DNA of 64,000 nucleotides, from assembly GCA_001464585.1 (NCBI GenBank), contig LNFF01000008.1, positions 1 through 64,000 on the forward strand, in the 5' to 3' direction. The translations under genes and the position numbers were made by a program. The notes beneath the pieces are model-generated. The model searched no databases and was not told the origin of the DNA. It saw nothing but the letters and a program-made list of their open reading frames with translations. This DNA is from Gammaproteobacteria bacterium Ga0077554. GTDB taxonomy: Bacteria; Pseudomonadota; Gammaproteobacteria; Ga0077554; Ga007554. Of the stretch, positions 23,577 through 34,718 are shown piece after piece (position 1 is the stretch's first letter; each line of letters opens with the position of its first letter).

Positions 23577-24947
23577 CTATCGGCACCATGCAGCCGGATT
23601 GACCGGTACCCCATCGCGGCGGATTTCAAAGTAGAGGCCAGGACTCATCTGACCCCCGCTGTCGCCGACGCTGGCGATAACGTCGCCGGCGTTCACCAGC
23701 GTTCCCACGTCCTTGTTTACAGCTTGATTTTGGCCATACAGCGTCATATAGCCATCGCCGTGATCGAGAATAATTAACAGGCCAAAGCCGCGCATCCAGT
23801 CGGCAAACACGACTTTACCCCGTGACACGGCGCGTACCTCGGCACCTTCCGGCGCCGAAATCAACACACCTTGCCACTTGGATGTGCCGAGCTTGCGGGA
23901 AGTTCCGTAACGTGCCACGAGCGCGCCTTGTGTTGGCCAGTCAAGTTGGCCTTGAAGACGGCCGAAGGCAGATTTCCGGTCGGGCGCGGTTGTGTCGCGT
24001 GGCTTTTTCGGCTGCCCCGGCTGGCCCGGTTTGGCTGATTTAGCGGGCGGGGTGGGCTTGGCACGCTTTTGCGCATCCCGCAAACGTTTTAACAGACGCT
24101 CCAGACCCCGCTCATCTTCAAGCAATTGTTGCAAGCGTTGTTCCTTGCCCTGAATTTCGCTGCTGAGCGCCACCAGGATGGTACTGCGTTTTTTACGGCT
24201 GGCTTCGAGTTGCTGCCGGGTACGTTCAGTCTCGCTTTGCACCTGAGTGAGGCGTTGGGTTTGTGTTTGGGTGGCTTGCTCCAGCGTTTCAAGCTCGGCA
24301 AGGCTTGCAGTGATCTGGCTGATATGCGCCACATGGGCGCGATTGAAATAGCCGTAATAGCTCAGATTACGCCCAACCACAGTAGGGTCTTGTTGATTAA
24401 ATACAATTTTCAGAAAATCCTGCTGCCGCTGGCGTCCCATCGCGTAGCTGGCGCGCATCTGTTGTGTAAGGGCGTTGCGATGGGTGGATAACTGGCTCTG
24501 ATGTTGCTGCTGGCGTTGGCGGAGTTGGTGTAATGATTGGGTATGGCGCTGTAGCTGTTGCTGTAACTGTTGAAGCGAACGGCTGGTTTTGCCCATATCT
24601 TTTTCAGTGGCGCTGAGCTTGGTGCGCAAGGTTTTCTGGCGATCGCGTGCGGAATCGAGCGTAGAACGCAACTGGCGGATCTCGCCCCGGATTTTTTTCA
24701 GGTCGGTGGCAGGGGCGGCTGCTTTGGCGTTTTTCTGCCTATGAGCATTAGCGGCGTCAGCCTGTGCTGCGGCGACCCCCGTGGGGTGGCTGCTCATTAT
24801 GCCAATGAGCAGCAGCGAGGCTATGCGCCGTGCATGGATGGCGGTTCTTGCGCATCCCTGCGCCCACCGCACTTGGGCATCCTGCCCGGCGCACAAGTGT
24901 CGCCAGAGGCAGGACGCTGGAAGCGACCAGGCTTTCACGCCATTCAT
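23577..24947 (-). CDS. envC: Murein hydrolase activator EnvC (degenerate M23 peptidase)
   Basis: A 456-aa protein. The secretion segment ([19 protein letters not shown]) is followed by a long coiled coil (about 75-270, rich in Gln, Leu and Arg) and a C-terminal LytM domain ([48 protein letters not shown]). The catalytic HxH is replaced by YFE, so like E. coli EnvC it should activate amidases rather than cut murein. Its ATG overlaps the gpmI stop as ATGA. The first 39 residues before the secretion segment are unusual and are read from a dispersed repeat (24840-24892), a likely insertion. Confidence 0.92.
   Translation of the reverse strand: MNGVKAWSLPASCLWRHLCAGQDAQVRWAQGCARTAIHARRIASLLLIGIMSSHPTGVAAAQADAANAHRQKNAKAAAPATDLKKIRGEIRQLRSTLDSARDRQKTLRTKLSATEKDMGKTSRSLQQLQQQLQRHTQSLHQLRQRQQQHQSQLSTHRNALTQQMRASYAMGRQRQQDFLKIVFNQQDPTVVGRNLSYYGYFNRAHVAHISQITASLAELETLEQATQTQTQRLTQVQSETERTRQQLEASRKKRSTILVALSSEIQGKEQRLQQLLEDERGLERLLKRLRDAQKRAKPTPPAKSAKPGQPGQPKKPRDTTAPDRKSAFGRLQGQLDWPTQGALVARYGTSRKLGTSKWQGVLISAPEGAEVRAVSRGKVVFADWMRGFGLLIILDHGDGYMTLYGQNQAVNKDVGTLVNAGDVIASVGDSGGQMSPGLYFEIRRDGVPVNPAAWCR
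24840..24892 (+). repeat. Dispersed 53-nt repeat, copy 2, inside the envC start
   Basis: Plus-strand GGCGGTTCTTGCGCATCC, TGCGCCCACCGCACTTGGGC and ATCCTGCCCGGCGC match copy 1 (10934-10986) with only a few changes. It is read antisense by envC as [18 protein letters not shown], upstream of the signal sequence. Confidence 0.8.
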
Positions 24948-26503
24948 TTCAGCGGCGCGGTCAACTTCATCAGCGATTTGCCATTCATCTCCGCAGGTTG
25001 TGGCACGCCCATCAAGTACAGCAGGGTGGGCGCCACGTCAGCCAGGCTGCCGCGTGCAGCGGCGGTGGCCTTGCGGCCCACATATATGAACGGTACCGGA
25101 TTGCTGGTATGGGCGGTATGCGCCTGGCCAGTTTCTTCGCTGCGCATCTGTTCGGCGTTACCGTGGTCTGCGGTAATCAACATTTCACCACCCACTTTTT
25201 GTAGTGTGCGATACAGGCGGCCCAGGCAGGTATCTATAGCCTCAATGGCTTTAATGGCAGGATCCATCTTGCCACTGTGGCCGACCATGTCTGGATTGGC
25301 GTAATTGCAGATAATCACATCATACTTGCGGCTTTCAATGGCTTCGATGAGGCGATCCGTCAGCTCCGGCGCATTCATCTCCGGCTGCAGGTCATAGGTG
25401 GCGACATTCGGCGAAGGCACCAGAATCCGGTCTTCACCGGTGAACGGCGTCTCTTCGCCGCCATTGAAGAAAAAGGTCACGTGCGCGTATTTTTCGGTTT
25501 CGGCAATGCGTAGTTGGCGCATGCCCAGTTTAGCGATGTAGGCGCCCAGCACGTTATTAAGATTTTCGGTAGGAAAAGCCACCGGAATGCCGTAGTCTTT
25601 TTTGTATTCGGTGAGGCTCACAAAGCTGCCCAGACGGGGCGTGGCGTCGCGTTTAAAGCCATCAAAGGTGGGCTGGATAAACGCCTCGGTTAACTCGCGG
25701 GCACGGTCGGAACGATAATTCATGAAAATCACCACATCGCCGTCAACGACATGTACTGGCGCTTCGCCCGGCGCAACCAGCGCAGTGGCCTGTACGAACT
25801 CATCGTTTTCATCCCGCGCATACGCCATTTCCAGGGCGCTGGCGGCATCCGTTGCGTAGTATAGCGCCTTGCCCTGCGTAATCAGGTCATAGGCGGCTTG
25901 CACGCGCGGCCAGCGTTTGTCGCGGTCCATCGCAAAATAGCGGCCGATCACTGTAGCGAAGCGGCTCTGCGGGTATTTTTTCAATACTGCCTGGGTGGCG
26001 GCAATCGACGCTGCGGCGCTGCGCGGCGGCGTGTCGCGGCCATCCAGGAAAGCATGCAGGTAAATGCGCTGCGCGCCACGTTCGGCAGCGAGTTTAATCA
26101 TGGCATGAAGGTGTTCTTCGTGGCTGTGAACCCCGCCTGGCGAGAGCAGGCCAAGAATATGCACGGCCTTGCCAGTAGCAACGGCTTTGTCCACGGCATC
26201 GGTCAGGGTTTTGTTGGTGAAGAACGCGCCGCTTTTAATGGCGCGCTCGATACGGGTAAGCTCCTGGTAGACTACCCGGCCCGCGCCGAGATTAAGATGC
26301 CCCACCTCAGAATTACCCATTTGACCGGCGGGCAGGCCCACATCAGTGCCTGAACCCTGGATCAAGGTATGGGGGTAATTCGCCCACAATTTGTCCCAAT
26401 GGGGCTTGCGTGCGCTAAAAATCGCATTAAAATCAGGGTCTTCGCTGTATCCCCAGCCATCCAGGATAACCAGCACCACGGGTCTGTTTTTTGCCGATGC
26501 CAT
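24944..26503 (-). CDS. gpmI: 2,3-bisphosphoglycerate-independent phosphoglycerate mutase
   Basis: A 519-aa iPGM of normal length that interconverts 3- and 2-phosphoglycerate. It starts [20 protein letters not shown]. The phosphoserine site is in [19 protein letters not shown]. Metal ligands are in the [11 protein letters not shown] region and the C-terminal [14 protein letters not shown] and [11 protein letters not shown] boxes. It uses two Mn ions and needs no bisphosphoglycerate. It leads the gpmI-envC-ctpA group and overlaps envC by 4 nt (ATGA). Confidence 0.97.
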   Translation of the reverse strand: MASAKNRPVVLVILDGWGYSEDPDFNAIFSARKPHWDKLWANYPHTLIQGSGTDVGLPAGQMGNSEVGHLNLGAGRVVYQELTRIERAIKSGAFFTNKTLTDAVDKAVATGKAVHILGLLSPGGVHSHEEHLHAMIKLAAERGAQRIYLHAFLDGRDTPPRSAAASIAATQAVLKKYPQSRFATVIGRYFAMDRDKRWPRVQAAYDLITQGKALYYATDAASALEMAYARDENDEFVQATALVAPGEAPVHVVDGDVVIFMNYRSDRARELTEAFIQPTFDGFKRDATPRLGSFVSLTEYKKDYGIPVAFPTENLNNVLGAYIAKLGMRQLRIAETEKYAHVTFFFNGGEETPFTGEDRILVPSPNVATYDLQPEMNAPELTDRLIEAIESRKYDVIICNYANPDMVGHSGKMDPAIKAIEAIDTCLGRLYRTLQKVGGEMLITADHGNAEQMRSEETGQAHTAHTSNPVPFIYVGRKATAAARGSLADVAPTLLYLMGVPQPAEMNGKSLMKLTAPLK

Positions 26504-26697
26504 AATGAAGTATTTTACTCTGCCTTATTCTGTGAAGGGAAGAAGTGAAACGGTTTCAGGATTATTTCTTTCTAAAATAGCGTAACATTGTATAATGTTT
26601 TGATAATAAACACAGCAGGGGAAGCCGTAAGGTTTTGTGGAAGGGGAGTCCAGGCGGCGTGTTCAGGTTCGTAAGAGGGGCGTTTACCGCACAAGCT

Positions 26698-27057
26698 ATG
26701 GATAAGGCCATTAACGAAAATGATATTGTTCTGCACGACGAAGATGTTGATCAGGCATCGCGTTCACTCAAGGCAATCTCGCATCCGCTACGCCTGAAAA
26801 TCCTCTGTACACTGGGCGATCGGGAAATTAGCGTGCAGGATCTGGTGGATGCAGTAGGCACCTCACAAAGCAATATTTCGCAGCATTTGGCCATCATGCG
26901 TGACAAGGGCATACTCATGACACGCAAAGAGGCCAATCGGGTGTTTTATCGTGTGGGTGATGTGCGTACGCTGCGTTTGATCAGCATGATGCGTGAAGTT
27001 TTTTGCGGGCAACCCAAAGCCTCCTCTTCCGCACCGAAAAAACCAACCCATTCCTGA
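26698..27057 (+). CDS. ArsR/SmtB-family transcriptional regulator
   Basis: A 119-aa winged-helix regulator. It contains RSLKAISHPLRLKILCTL, VQDLVDAVGTSQSNISQHLAIM (the recognition helix) and KEANRVFYRV. I chose ATG 26698 (MDKAINEND); an in-frame TTG 63 nt upstream adds an unusual basic lead. No Cys pair for arsenic binding is seen in the helix, so the ligand may be something else (redox or sulfur). It is followed by a membrane rhodanese, which hints at sulfur-state sensing; this is inference. Confidence 0.88.
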   Translation: MDKAINENDIVLHDEDVDQASRSLKAISHPLRLKILCTLGDREISVQDLVDAVGTSQSNISQHLAIMRDKGILMTRKEANRVFYRVGDVRTLRLISMMREVFCGQPKASSSAPKKPTHS

Positions 27058-27117
27058 GCCTGAAAAAAAACAACATTGTAATCTTGTTACCATATTATTT
27101 TATAAATTGTAGGCCGC

Positions 27118-27540
27118 ATGGAAAAATTTTTTACGTTTCTTCTGAATCACTGGATATTATCTTTTGCCTTTGTGTTTCTTACCATCCTGTTGCTGATGGA
27201 CATATTCAAGCGTCGTTTGCTGGGCTTTAAGGAAGTTGAGCCGCCCGAGGCGGTGCGCCGCATGAACCATGAAGACGCCATCGTGCTGGATGTGCGCGAA
27301 GACCAGGAATATGCAGACGGGCACATCGTTAATGCGCTGCACATTCCGGTGGGCGTGCTGGAAAAACGCCTTGATGAACTGGCAGCGTATAAGGACAAAC
27401 CCCTTATTGTCTACTGCCGTAGTGGTGACCGTGCGGCACGCGCCAGCGTCACGTTGCGCAAGCAGGGCTTTAACAATGTATTCAAACTTAATGGGGGAAT
27501 TTTGGCGTGGAAAGCCGCCAATCTTCCTGTACATAAATAA
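27118..27540 (+). CDS. Membrane-anchored rhodanese-like sulfurtransferase
   Basis: A 140-aa protein. One N-terminal membrane helix (WILSFAFVFLTILLLMDIF) is followed by a rhodanese domain (AIVLDVREDQEYADGHI, ALHIPVGVLEKRL) with the active-site loop CRSGDRAA, whose Cys would carry a persulfide. Single-domain rhodaneses move sulfur in the cell or periplasm edge. The topology puts the domain on the cytoplasmic or periplasmic face depending on helix direction, which I cannot settle. It precedes secB by 27 nt; this neighbour set is common in gammaproteobacteria. Confidence 0.93.
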   Translation: MEKFFTFLLNHWILSFAFVFLTILLLMDIFKRRLLGFKEVEPPEAVRRMNHEDAIVLDVREDQEYADGHIVNALHIPVGVLEKRLDELAAYKDKPLIVYCRSGDRAARASVTLRKQGFNNVFKLNGGILAWKAANLPVHK

Positions 27541-27567
27541 CGATTAATTTACGAGGGAATTTTTATC

Positions 27568-28041
27568 ATGTCTGATGTTGCCGAAAACCAACAGGTCGCC
27601 GCAGGCGGCCGTTTTGTTATCCAGAAAATTTACATAAAAGACGTGTCTTTTGAAACGCCGCATTCCCCGCAGATTTTCATGGAAAAGTGGGAGCCGGAAG
27701 TTAGTTTGCAGATCAATAACAGCGCTGCGGTATTGAGCGAGGGCGTGCATGAAGTTACGTTAGCCGTTACCGTTACCGCCAAACTGGCAGACAAAGTCGC
27801 TTATTTAATTGAAGTGCAGCAGGCAGGCATTTTTAATGCAACCGGTTTTGGCGCAAACGATATGGGTGCAATTCTCGGCAGCTATTGCCCGAATATTTTA
27901 TTTCCCTTCGTCCGCGAAGCCATTTCTGATGTCATCACCAAAGGTGGTTTTCCGCAGTTATTGCTGGCGCCGGTTAATTTTGATGCGCTGTATGCACAGC
28001 ATGTGCAGCAGCAGTCATCACCGCAGCAGGTTGCGCACTAA
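27568..28041 (+). CDS. secB: Protein-export chaperone SecB
   Basis: A 157-aa SecB: FVIQKIYIKDVSFETPHSPQ at the start, EVTLAVTVTAKLADKVAYLI, the AGIFNATGF turn, and CPNILFPFVREAISDVITKGGFPQLLLAPVNFD. It is a tetrameric cytoplasmic chaperone that keeps preproteins unfolded and hands them to SecA. A GAGGGAATTTTTATC leader precedes ATG 27568. It sits between the rhodanese and gpsA genes; secB-gpsA is a conserved order. Confidence 0.97.
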   Translation: MSDVAENQQVAAGGRFVIQKIYIKDVSFETPHSPQIFMEKWEPEVSLQINNSAAVLSEGVHEVTLAVTVTAKLADKVAYLIEVQQAGIFNATGFGANDMGAILGSYCPNILFPFVREAISDVITKGGFPQLLLAPVNFDALYAQHVQQQSSPQQVAH

Positions 28042-28102
28042 GCCAATTCGACGCCGTGACCGTGCCCATGAGTGGTCTGCCATGAGTGATCTGGAGCCAA
28101 CG

Positions 28103-29880
<1,778 letters not shown>

Positions 29881-29909
29881 GATATAAGCAACTTAACAAG
29901 TTAAAATAG

Positions 29910-29963
29910 TTGACATGTCCCCCTGATTAAGATTATATTCTCTAAATATTAGACTTAGTCTAA
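29910..29963 (+). promoter_or_regulatory. Promoter with palindromic operator for the di-heme cytochrome gene
   Basis: TTGACA (29910-29915) and TATATT (29934-29939; an 18-nt spacer) form a strong sigma-70 promoter. Just downstream, TTAGACT-T-AGTCTAA (29949-29963) is a perfect 7-bp-arm palindrome covering the expected start site, the place where a repressor would act. The regulator is unknown. AAGGAGAG precedes the ATG at 30001. Confidence 0.7.
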
Positions 29964-30000
29964 ATGCTTAATTATTCAACGATATCAAGGAGAGATTCTA

Positions 30001-31437
30001 ATGAAATTGAGCCGCCAACATGTAAAACATAATTTCCGTCCTCGTGTGAAGCTCACACCATGCTTGTTAGCCACACTTATAATCTCAACCGCCATAAGTC
30101 CTGCCATCGCTCAGGACAAACCCTCTGAGCCTCCCTCCAGCTATATGCCAGTCGTCATCAAGGAAGAGTTTTCGAGTGTCATGGCCCGCATGAAAAGAGA
30201 AAAACCGGCGCTAATGAAAACTCAAAAAGCATTGCTGGAGCAACGCTATGATCTTTCCAACCGTACCGTTCCGGGAGTGCGGATGTCAGGCGGAAAACTT
30301 ATCCAGGAAGGCGTACGGGTGAAGCTGCGAGAGGGTGTGACGTGGGAAGCGCTTGCTTCAATGTCCCCCGAGGAAATCCGTGACAAGGATATTTATCCGG
30401 CGGGATTCCTGCCGCTGCCGCATCCTAATCATGACGAAGGAGGCATGCTGTTTCCAGAATTTCATATCGATGAAATCAAGAAGCAGGAAGCGCGCGACCT
30501 GACTCGCTTCGATCTTGAGTTTGATTTACCCGATCATTTCCTTCCTGATTTTCCGGCGCCGATTTTTTTAACCACGCGCCCTGATCTGGGTGATGTGTCC
30601 AAGGGAAAACTCATCACAATTGATAATTTCCACGAAATTTTTAATGGCCTGCTGAACCCAAAACAGCTTGAAGGCGTACGTCTGCTTGTCACCCCATTTC
30701 CGCAGCAGCAGTTTAATCAAACCGAGGATCGTCGCAGTGAACGCCCCAGCCGGGGCGTGGTGTGCTTCGATTGTCATGCCAATGGACACAGCAACGCTTC
30801 GACCCATCTGGTCGGCGATATCCGCCCACAAAAATTCCGTCACCGCATTGATACACCGAGTTTACGTGGCGTGAATATTCAGCGTTTGTTCGGTTCGCAG
30901 CGGGCATTGAAAACTGTCGAAGATTTTACTGAGTTCGAGCAACGCATGGCTTACTTTGATGGCGACCCCGTAATTGCAACCAAAAAAGGTATTAACATTC
31001 TTGATCGTGGCCATCAAGTTCAGGCCATGGCGGAGTTTCAGGAGATTCTGGATTTCCCCCCAGCGCCCAAGCTCGGCATAGATGGCAAGCTCGACCCGCG
31101 CAAGGCTACACCCGTGGAGCTGCGGGGACAGGAAATATTTCTGGGTAAAGGCAAGTGTGGAACGTGCCACACCCCGCCGTATTACACTGATAACCTCATG
31201 CATAACCTGCGTACGGATCGTTTTTTTAAACCCCGCTTAATCAACAAGCATATGGCAATAGCCGATGGTTCGATCAAAACATTTCCTCTGCGTGGGATCA
31301 AGGACAGTCCGCCTTACCTCCATGATGGCCGGTTGTTAACGCTTGAGGACACCGTGGAGTTTTTCAATCTCATCCTTGAGACACGCCTTAATGAGCAGGA
31401 AAAGAAAGATCTGGTCGCGTTTCTGCGTACACTTTGA
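30001..31437 (+). CDS. Exported di-heme cytochrome c (MauG/cytochrome c peroxidase-related)
   Basis: A 478-aa secreted protein. A long signal peptide (about 1-38, ending SPAIAQD) precedes two c-type haem sites: CFDCH near residue 256 and CGTCH near 387. The C-terminal half has LRGIKDSPPYLHDGRLLTLEDTV (given in part), typical of bacterial di-haem peroxidase/MauG relatives, while the N-terminal half is unlike classical CcpA. It likely removes peroxide or oxidises a periplasmic partner. It is followed by petABC on the same strand with a 119-nt gap, and has its own promoter and operator. Confidence 0.82.
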   Translation: MKLSRQHVKHNFRPRVKLTPCLLATLIISTAISPAIAQDKPSEPPSSYMPVVIKEEFSSVMARMKREKPALMKTQKALLEQRYDLSNRTVPGVRMSGGKLIQEGVRVKLREGVTWEALASMSPEEIRDKDIYPAGFLPLPHPNHDEGGMLFPEFHIDEIKKQEARDLTRFDLEFDLPDHFLPDFPAPIFLTTRPDLGDVSKGKLITIDNFHEIFNGLLNPKQLEGVRLLVTPFPQQQFNQTEDRRSERPSRGVVCFDCHANGHSNASTHLVGDIRPQKFRHRIDTPSLRGVNIQRLFGSQRALKTVEDFTEFEQRMAYFDGDPVIATKKGINILDRGHQVQAMAEFQEILDFPPAPKLGIDGKLDPRKATPVELRGQEIFLGKGKCGTCHTPPYYTDNLMHNLRTDRFFKPRLINKHMAIADGSIKTFPLRGIKDSPPYLHDGRLLTLEDTVEFFNLILETRLNEQEKKDLVAFLRTL

Positions 31438-31556
31438 TTCTATAATTTGGTACATTAGGTTACGTACGGATTATCGGCGCTCAATTCCCAGCTTGCTTAT
31501 TGTCAGGTTCTGCTATCATAGGGGCAATGAGCGGGTTTATGGTTAAGGAGAAGACG

Positions 31557-32060
31557 ATGGCAGAGGATGAGGGAGTTGACGAGAAGCGCCGTGATTTTCT
31601 CTTGACGGTTACCGGCACTGTGGGTGTTGCAGGCATCGCCGCCGCCTGCTGGCCCTTCATCAGCAGCATGAATCCCACCTTGGATGTGCAGACCCAGTCC
31701 AATACTGAAGTGGATCTGAGCGGGGTGGCTGCGGGCGCGACGCGCACCGTGGCCTGGCGCGGCAAGCCGGTGTTCGTGGTGCACCGCACCCCGCAACAGA
31801 TCGCCGCCATGGCCCAGTCTGCGGGCGGCAAAGATCCCGCGCCGGATCAGGCGCGGGTGCAGGAGCCGCAGTGGCTGGTGGTGGTGGGTATCTGCACCCA
31901 TTTAGGTTGCGTGCCCAACAAGACTGAGGAGGGCTGGCTGTGTCCCTGTCACGGCAGCGTTTTCGACAACAGCGGTCGTGTACTACAGGGTCCGGCGCCA
32001 CGCAATCTTGAGGTGCCGCCCTACCATTTCGCCGCGACCGATAAAATCGTCATCGGATAG
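31557..32060 (+). CDS. petA: Ubiquinol-cytochrome c reductase iron-sulfur subunit (Rieske)
   Basis: A 167-aa Rieske protein. The Tat-like start (EKRRDFLLTVTGTVGVAGIA) is both export signal and membrane anchor. The [2Fe-2S] ligands lie in CTHLGC and CPCHGS, with GPAPRNLEVPPYHF after them. AAGGAG lies 7 nt before ATG 31557; an upstream in-frame start adds an unneeded lead. It is the first gene of petABC, the bc1 complex that passes electrons from quinol to cytochrome c. Third positions are rich in G/C compared with the genes before it. Confidence 0.97.
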   Translation: MAEDEGVDEKRRDFLLTVTGTVGVAGIAAACWPFISSMNPTLDVQTQSNTEVDLSGVAAGATRTVAWRGKPVFVVHRTPQQIAAMAQSAGGKDPAPDQARVQEPQWLVVVGICTHLGCVPNKTEEGWLCPCHGSVFDNSGRVLQGPAPRNLEVPPYHFAATDKIVIG

Positions 32061-32072
32061 AAGGAACCAGTC

Positions 32073-33308
32073 ATGGCGCAACGTCTCATCGCCTGGATAG
32101 ATCAACGGTTTCCGCTGACCTCGTTCATCAAACGCGAGCTCACCGACTACCTCACCCCGCGCAATCTCAGCTATTGGTGGAACTTCGGTTTTCTCGCCGG
32201 CTTTTTGCTGATGCTGCAAATCATCAGCGGCGTTTTTCTCGCCATGCACTACAAGCCCGACGTCAATCTCGCCTTCGATTCCGTGCAGCACATCATGCGT
32301 GAGGTCAATTACGGCTGGCTGATCCGTTATCTCCACTCCACCGGCGCCTCGGCCTTTTTCGTAGTGGTCTATATTCACATGGCGCGCACGCTCTACTACG
32401 GCTCCTATCGCGCCCCGCGCGAGCTGATGTGGTGGAGCGGCCAGGTGCTGTTGATCCTGCTGATGGCCAGCGCCTTCATGGGTTATCTGTTGCCCTGGGG
32501 ACAGATGTCGTATTGGGGCGCGCAGGTCATCACCAGCCTGTTCGGCGCCACGCCGCTGATCGGCGACGAGATCGTGTTGTGGCTGCGCGGCGATTTCGTG
32601 GTGGGCGACGCCACCTTGAACCGCTTCTTCGCCCTGCACTATCTGGTGCCATTCTTCATCGTGGGCATGGTGATCATCCACTTGGTGGCTTTGCACCATG
32701 TGAAGAGCAGCAACCCCTCCGGTATCAATCTCGCCGATAAGGACAACATTCCCTTCCATCCCTACTTCACCGCCAAAGACCTCTTCGGGCTGGGCGTGTT
32801 TTTAATCATCTTTTGCGGCTTTGTGTTCTTCGCCCCGGAATTTTTTATCGAGGCAGCCAACAACATACCAGCCAATCCTCTGCAGACTCCGCCACACATC
32901 GTGCCGGAGTGGTACTTCCTGCCGTTCTACACCATCCTGCGCGCCATCCCCGATACGCTGGGCGGCGTAGTGGCGATGGGCTTGTCGATCCTGATCTTCG
33001 CCGCCATGCCCTTTCTCGACCGTTCCCGCATTCCGGGCGGCGCGCGTTTCCGGCCGTTTTATCGCGCCATGTTTTATATCTTCATGGTGGATGTAGCGGT
33101 GCTGGCGTATGTCGGCAGCCAGCCGCCCGGTGGGCTGACATTCAAGATCGGCGTGGCGGCGACCGTGATCTACTTCGCAGCCTTCCTCACCCTGCCTTTC
33201 CTGTCGCGCTGGGAAGAACGCTGGCTGCGCGCGCGCGGCCTGCCGCCGGCGCTGCAAGCCCTGCTCGACAGTGAAACCGAACCGAAACCGCGGCGGGAAG
33301 CGCGCTGA
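32073..33308 (+). CDS. petB: Cytochrome b of the bc1 complex
   Basis: A 411-aa full-length cytochrome b with eight helices. It shows the haem-b His regions (HSTGASAFFVVVYIHMAR and HYLVPFFIVGMVIIHLVALH), the quinol-site PEWYFLPFYTILRAIPD and the GQMSYWGAQVI motif. It is the core quinol-oxidising subunit in the inner membrane. It starts 12 nt after petA and its stop overlaps the petC start (TGATG). The C-terminus is a short charged tail (ETEPKPRREAR). Confidence 0.98.
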   Translation: MAQRLIAWIDQRFPLTSFIKRELTDYLTPRNLSYWWNFGFLAGFLLMLQIISGVFLAMHYKPDVNLAFDSVQHIMREVNYGWLIRYLHSTGASAFFVVVYIHMARTLYYGSYRAPRELMWWSGQVLLILLMASAFMGYLLPWGQMSYWGAQVITSLFGATPLIGDEIVLWLRGDFVVGDATLNRFFALHYLVPFFIVGMVIIHLVALHHVKSSNPSGINLADKDNIPFHPYFTAKDLFGLGVFLIIFCGFVFFAPEFFIEAANNIPANPLQTPPHIVPEWYFLPFYTILRAIPDTLGGVVAMGLSILIFAAMPFLDRSRIPGGARFRPFYRAMFYIFMVDVAVLAYVGSQPPGGLTFKIGVAATVIYFAAFLTLPFLSRWEERWLRARGLPPALQALLDSETEPKPRREAR

Positions 33309-33946
33309 TGAGTTTGCGTATGTTCATCTGTTTCATATCGCTGCTCACTGCGCAAGCCGCATGGGGTGAAGGCGCGCTCAAGGACGTCGAGATCGATCAC
33401 AGCCCCGCCGCGTTGCGCCGTGGCGCCGCCACTGTCACTAGCGTGTGCCTGCCCTGCCACAGCCTGAAATATCTGCACTATCGCGACTTGCTCAAATTGG
33501 GTTTCAGCCCCGAGGAAGTGACGGGCCTCAGTATGGGCAACAAACCGGAAGCCGCGCTGCTCGCGCTGATGCCGCCTGATATCGGCGAACAAACCTACGG
33601 CCGTGTGCCGCCCGATCTATCGTTGATGGCCAAGGCCCGCGAAGGCGGCCCGCATTACACCTACAGCTTGCTCACCGGTTTTTATCAAGATAAAACCGGC
33701 GAGACTAACAATCACCTCTATCCCAGCATCCGCATGCCCGACATCCTCGGCTGGAGCAGTGCCGATGCGGCACAGCGCGCGGTGCTGGAAACTCAGGCCA
33801 ACGAAGCCACGGCGTTTTTAGTTTGGGCCGCCGATCCGCGCGCCGCAGAACGGAAGAGGTTGGGATACTACACGATCGCTTATCTGGTCTTGCTCACAGG
33901 ATTGCTGTATTTAATTAAGCGGAAGGTGTGGGCGCGGCTGGGATGA
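33308..33946 (+). CDS. petC: Cytochrome c1 of the bc1 complex
   Basis: A 212-aa cytochrome c1. A signal peptide (FICFISLLTAQAAWGEG) is followed by the haem site CLPCH in SVCLPCHSLKYLHYRDL, a c1-type middle (PPDLSLMAKAREGGPHYTYSLLTGFY, quoted in part), the Met-ligand region SIRMPDIL, and a C-terminal anchor (IAYLVLLTGLLYLIKRKVW). It takes electrons from the Rieske protein and hands them to soluble cytochrome c, for example that of the gene ending at 34112. It overlaps petB by one base. Confidence 0.97.
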   Translation: MSLRMFICFISLLTAQAAWGEGALKDVEIDHSPAALRRGAATVTSVCLPCHSLKYLHYRDLLKLGFSPEEVTGLSMGNKPEAALLALMPPDIGEQTYGRVPPDLSLMAKAREGGPHYTYSLLTGFYQDKTGETNNHLYPSIRMPDILGWSSADAAQRAVLETQANEATAFLVWAADPRAAERKRLGYYTIAYLVLLTGLLYLIKRKVWARLG

Positions 33947-34111
33947 GTTTGGCGAAACAATATGCCCACTTCACCCGCCCTACGGCAGCGGTGGGTGGGG
34001 GCACGCGGTCTACCGAATGTGAACACGAAATACGCGCGTTACGCGTTGCAAATCATCCATCTTGCCCAACAGCATGCGGCGAAACGTCCTTCGGACTTCC
34101 GCCGCCCTGAA

Positions 34112-34429
34112 TCACTTGATGGAGAGGATGAAGGTTACCATCTTCTCGATATCGGCATCGGGGACGCGCGGAGAGCTGGCAGGCATCGCCGCCTGTCCCC
34201 ATACACCCTTGCCGCCGAGTTTCACTTTTTTCACCAATTTGGCGTGAGCCGTCGCATCACCGGCGTATTTGGCGGCAACGTCCTTGAAAGCCGGGCCGAC
34301 GACCTTTTTGTCCAGGGCATGGCACCCGGTGCAGCCACGTTGCTTGGCCAATTCCATGTCGGCCATGGCCGCATTACTGATGCCGAGCAATCCGCCGAGG
34401 ACGATGGCGTACGTCAATGTGATTTTCAT
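34112..34429 (-). CDS. Small periplasmic class I cytochrome c (c-551 type)
   Basis: A 105-aa protein. The signal peptide (YAIVLGGLLGISNAAMA) is followed by an 80-residue mono-haem cytochrome with CTGCHALDKKVVGPAFKDVA and the Met-ligand stretch AAMPASSPRVPDADIEKMV. It resembles cytochrome c-551/c-552, which shuttles electrons from bc1 to terminal oxidases or nitrite reductase. I chose ATG 34429, with a GAGGTG site. It is convergent with petC, and it has a lipoprotein paralogue at 43558-44109. Confidence 0.93.
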   Translation of the reverse strand: MKITLTYAIVLGGLLGISNAAMADMELAKQRGCTGCHALDKKVVGPAFKDVAAKYAGDATAHAKLVKKVKLGGKGVWGQAAMPASSPRVPDADIEKMVTFILSIK

Positions 34430-34718
34430 GTGGCACCTCGCTTGGTACAATCCCGATCCGGATGATATTTATATCACACTTATTTTGGTATTGGGCTGTT
34501 ATTGTTTTCGCAGTATTACTGCTTGGCGCCATAACGTCCAATCCGCGAACAAGAACGACTGGGCCGGTAACTGTACGATGCGTCGGCGCGATACCTGGTT
34601 GAACAAATGAACTCTACCAAGATCTATAGGTCTATCAGGTGGGTGATGGCATCACCGCCCGCATGCTGCGGACGGTCATCTGCATTCGGGGACAACAAGG
34701 AGGACAACAAGGAACACT
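34430..34718. other. Intergenic stretch between cytochrome c and the three-gene operon
   Basis: It holds divergent promoter space. Near the right end are two purine-rich sites (AAGGAGG and AAGGA), the second about 6 nt before the ATG at 34719. I see no ORF, repeat or structured RNA that I can support. Confidence 0.4.

Noticed and set aside
24570-25304. Long plus-strand open frame across envC and the end of gpmI
   Set aside because: It is antisense to two well-supported genes, has no family motif, and its apparent middle is only the dispersed repeat.
32429-32740. Frames of about 100 codons inside petB and petC, both strands
   Set aside because: They are by-products of G/C-rich third positions; the cytochrome genes explain the region.
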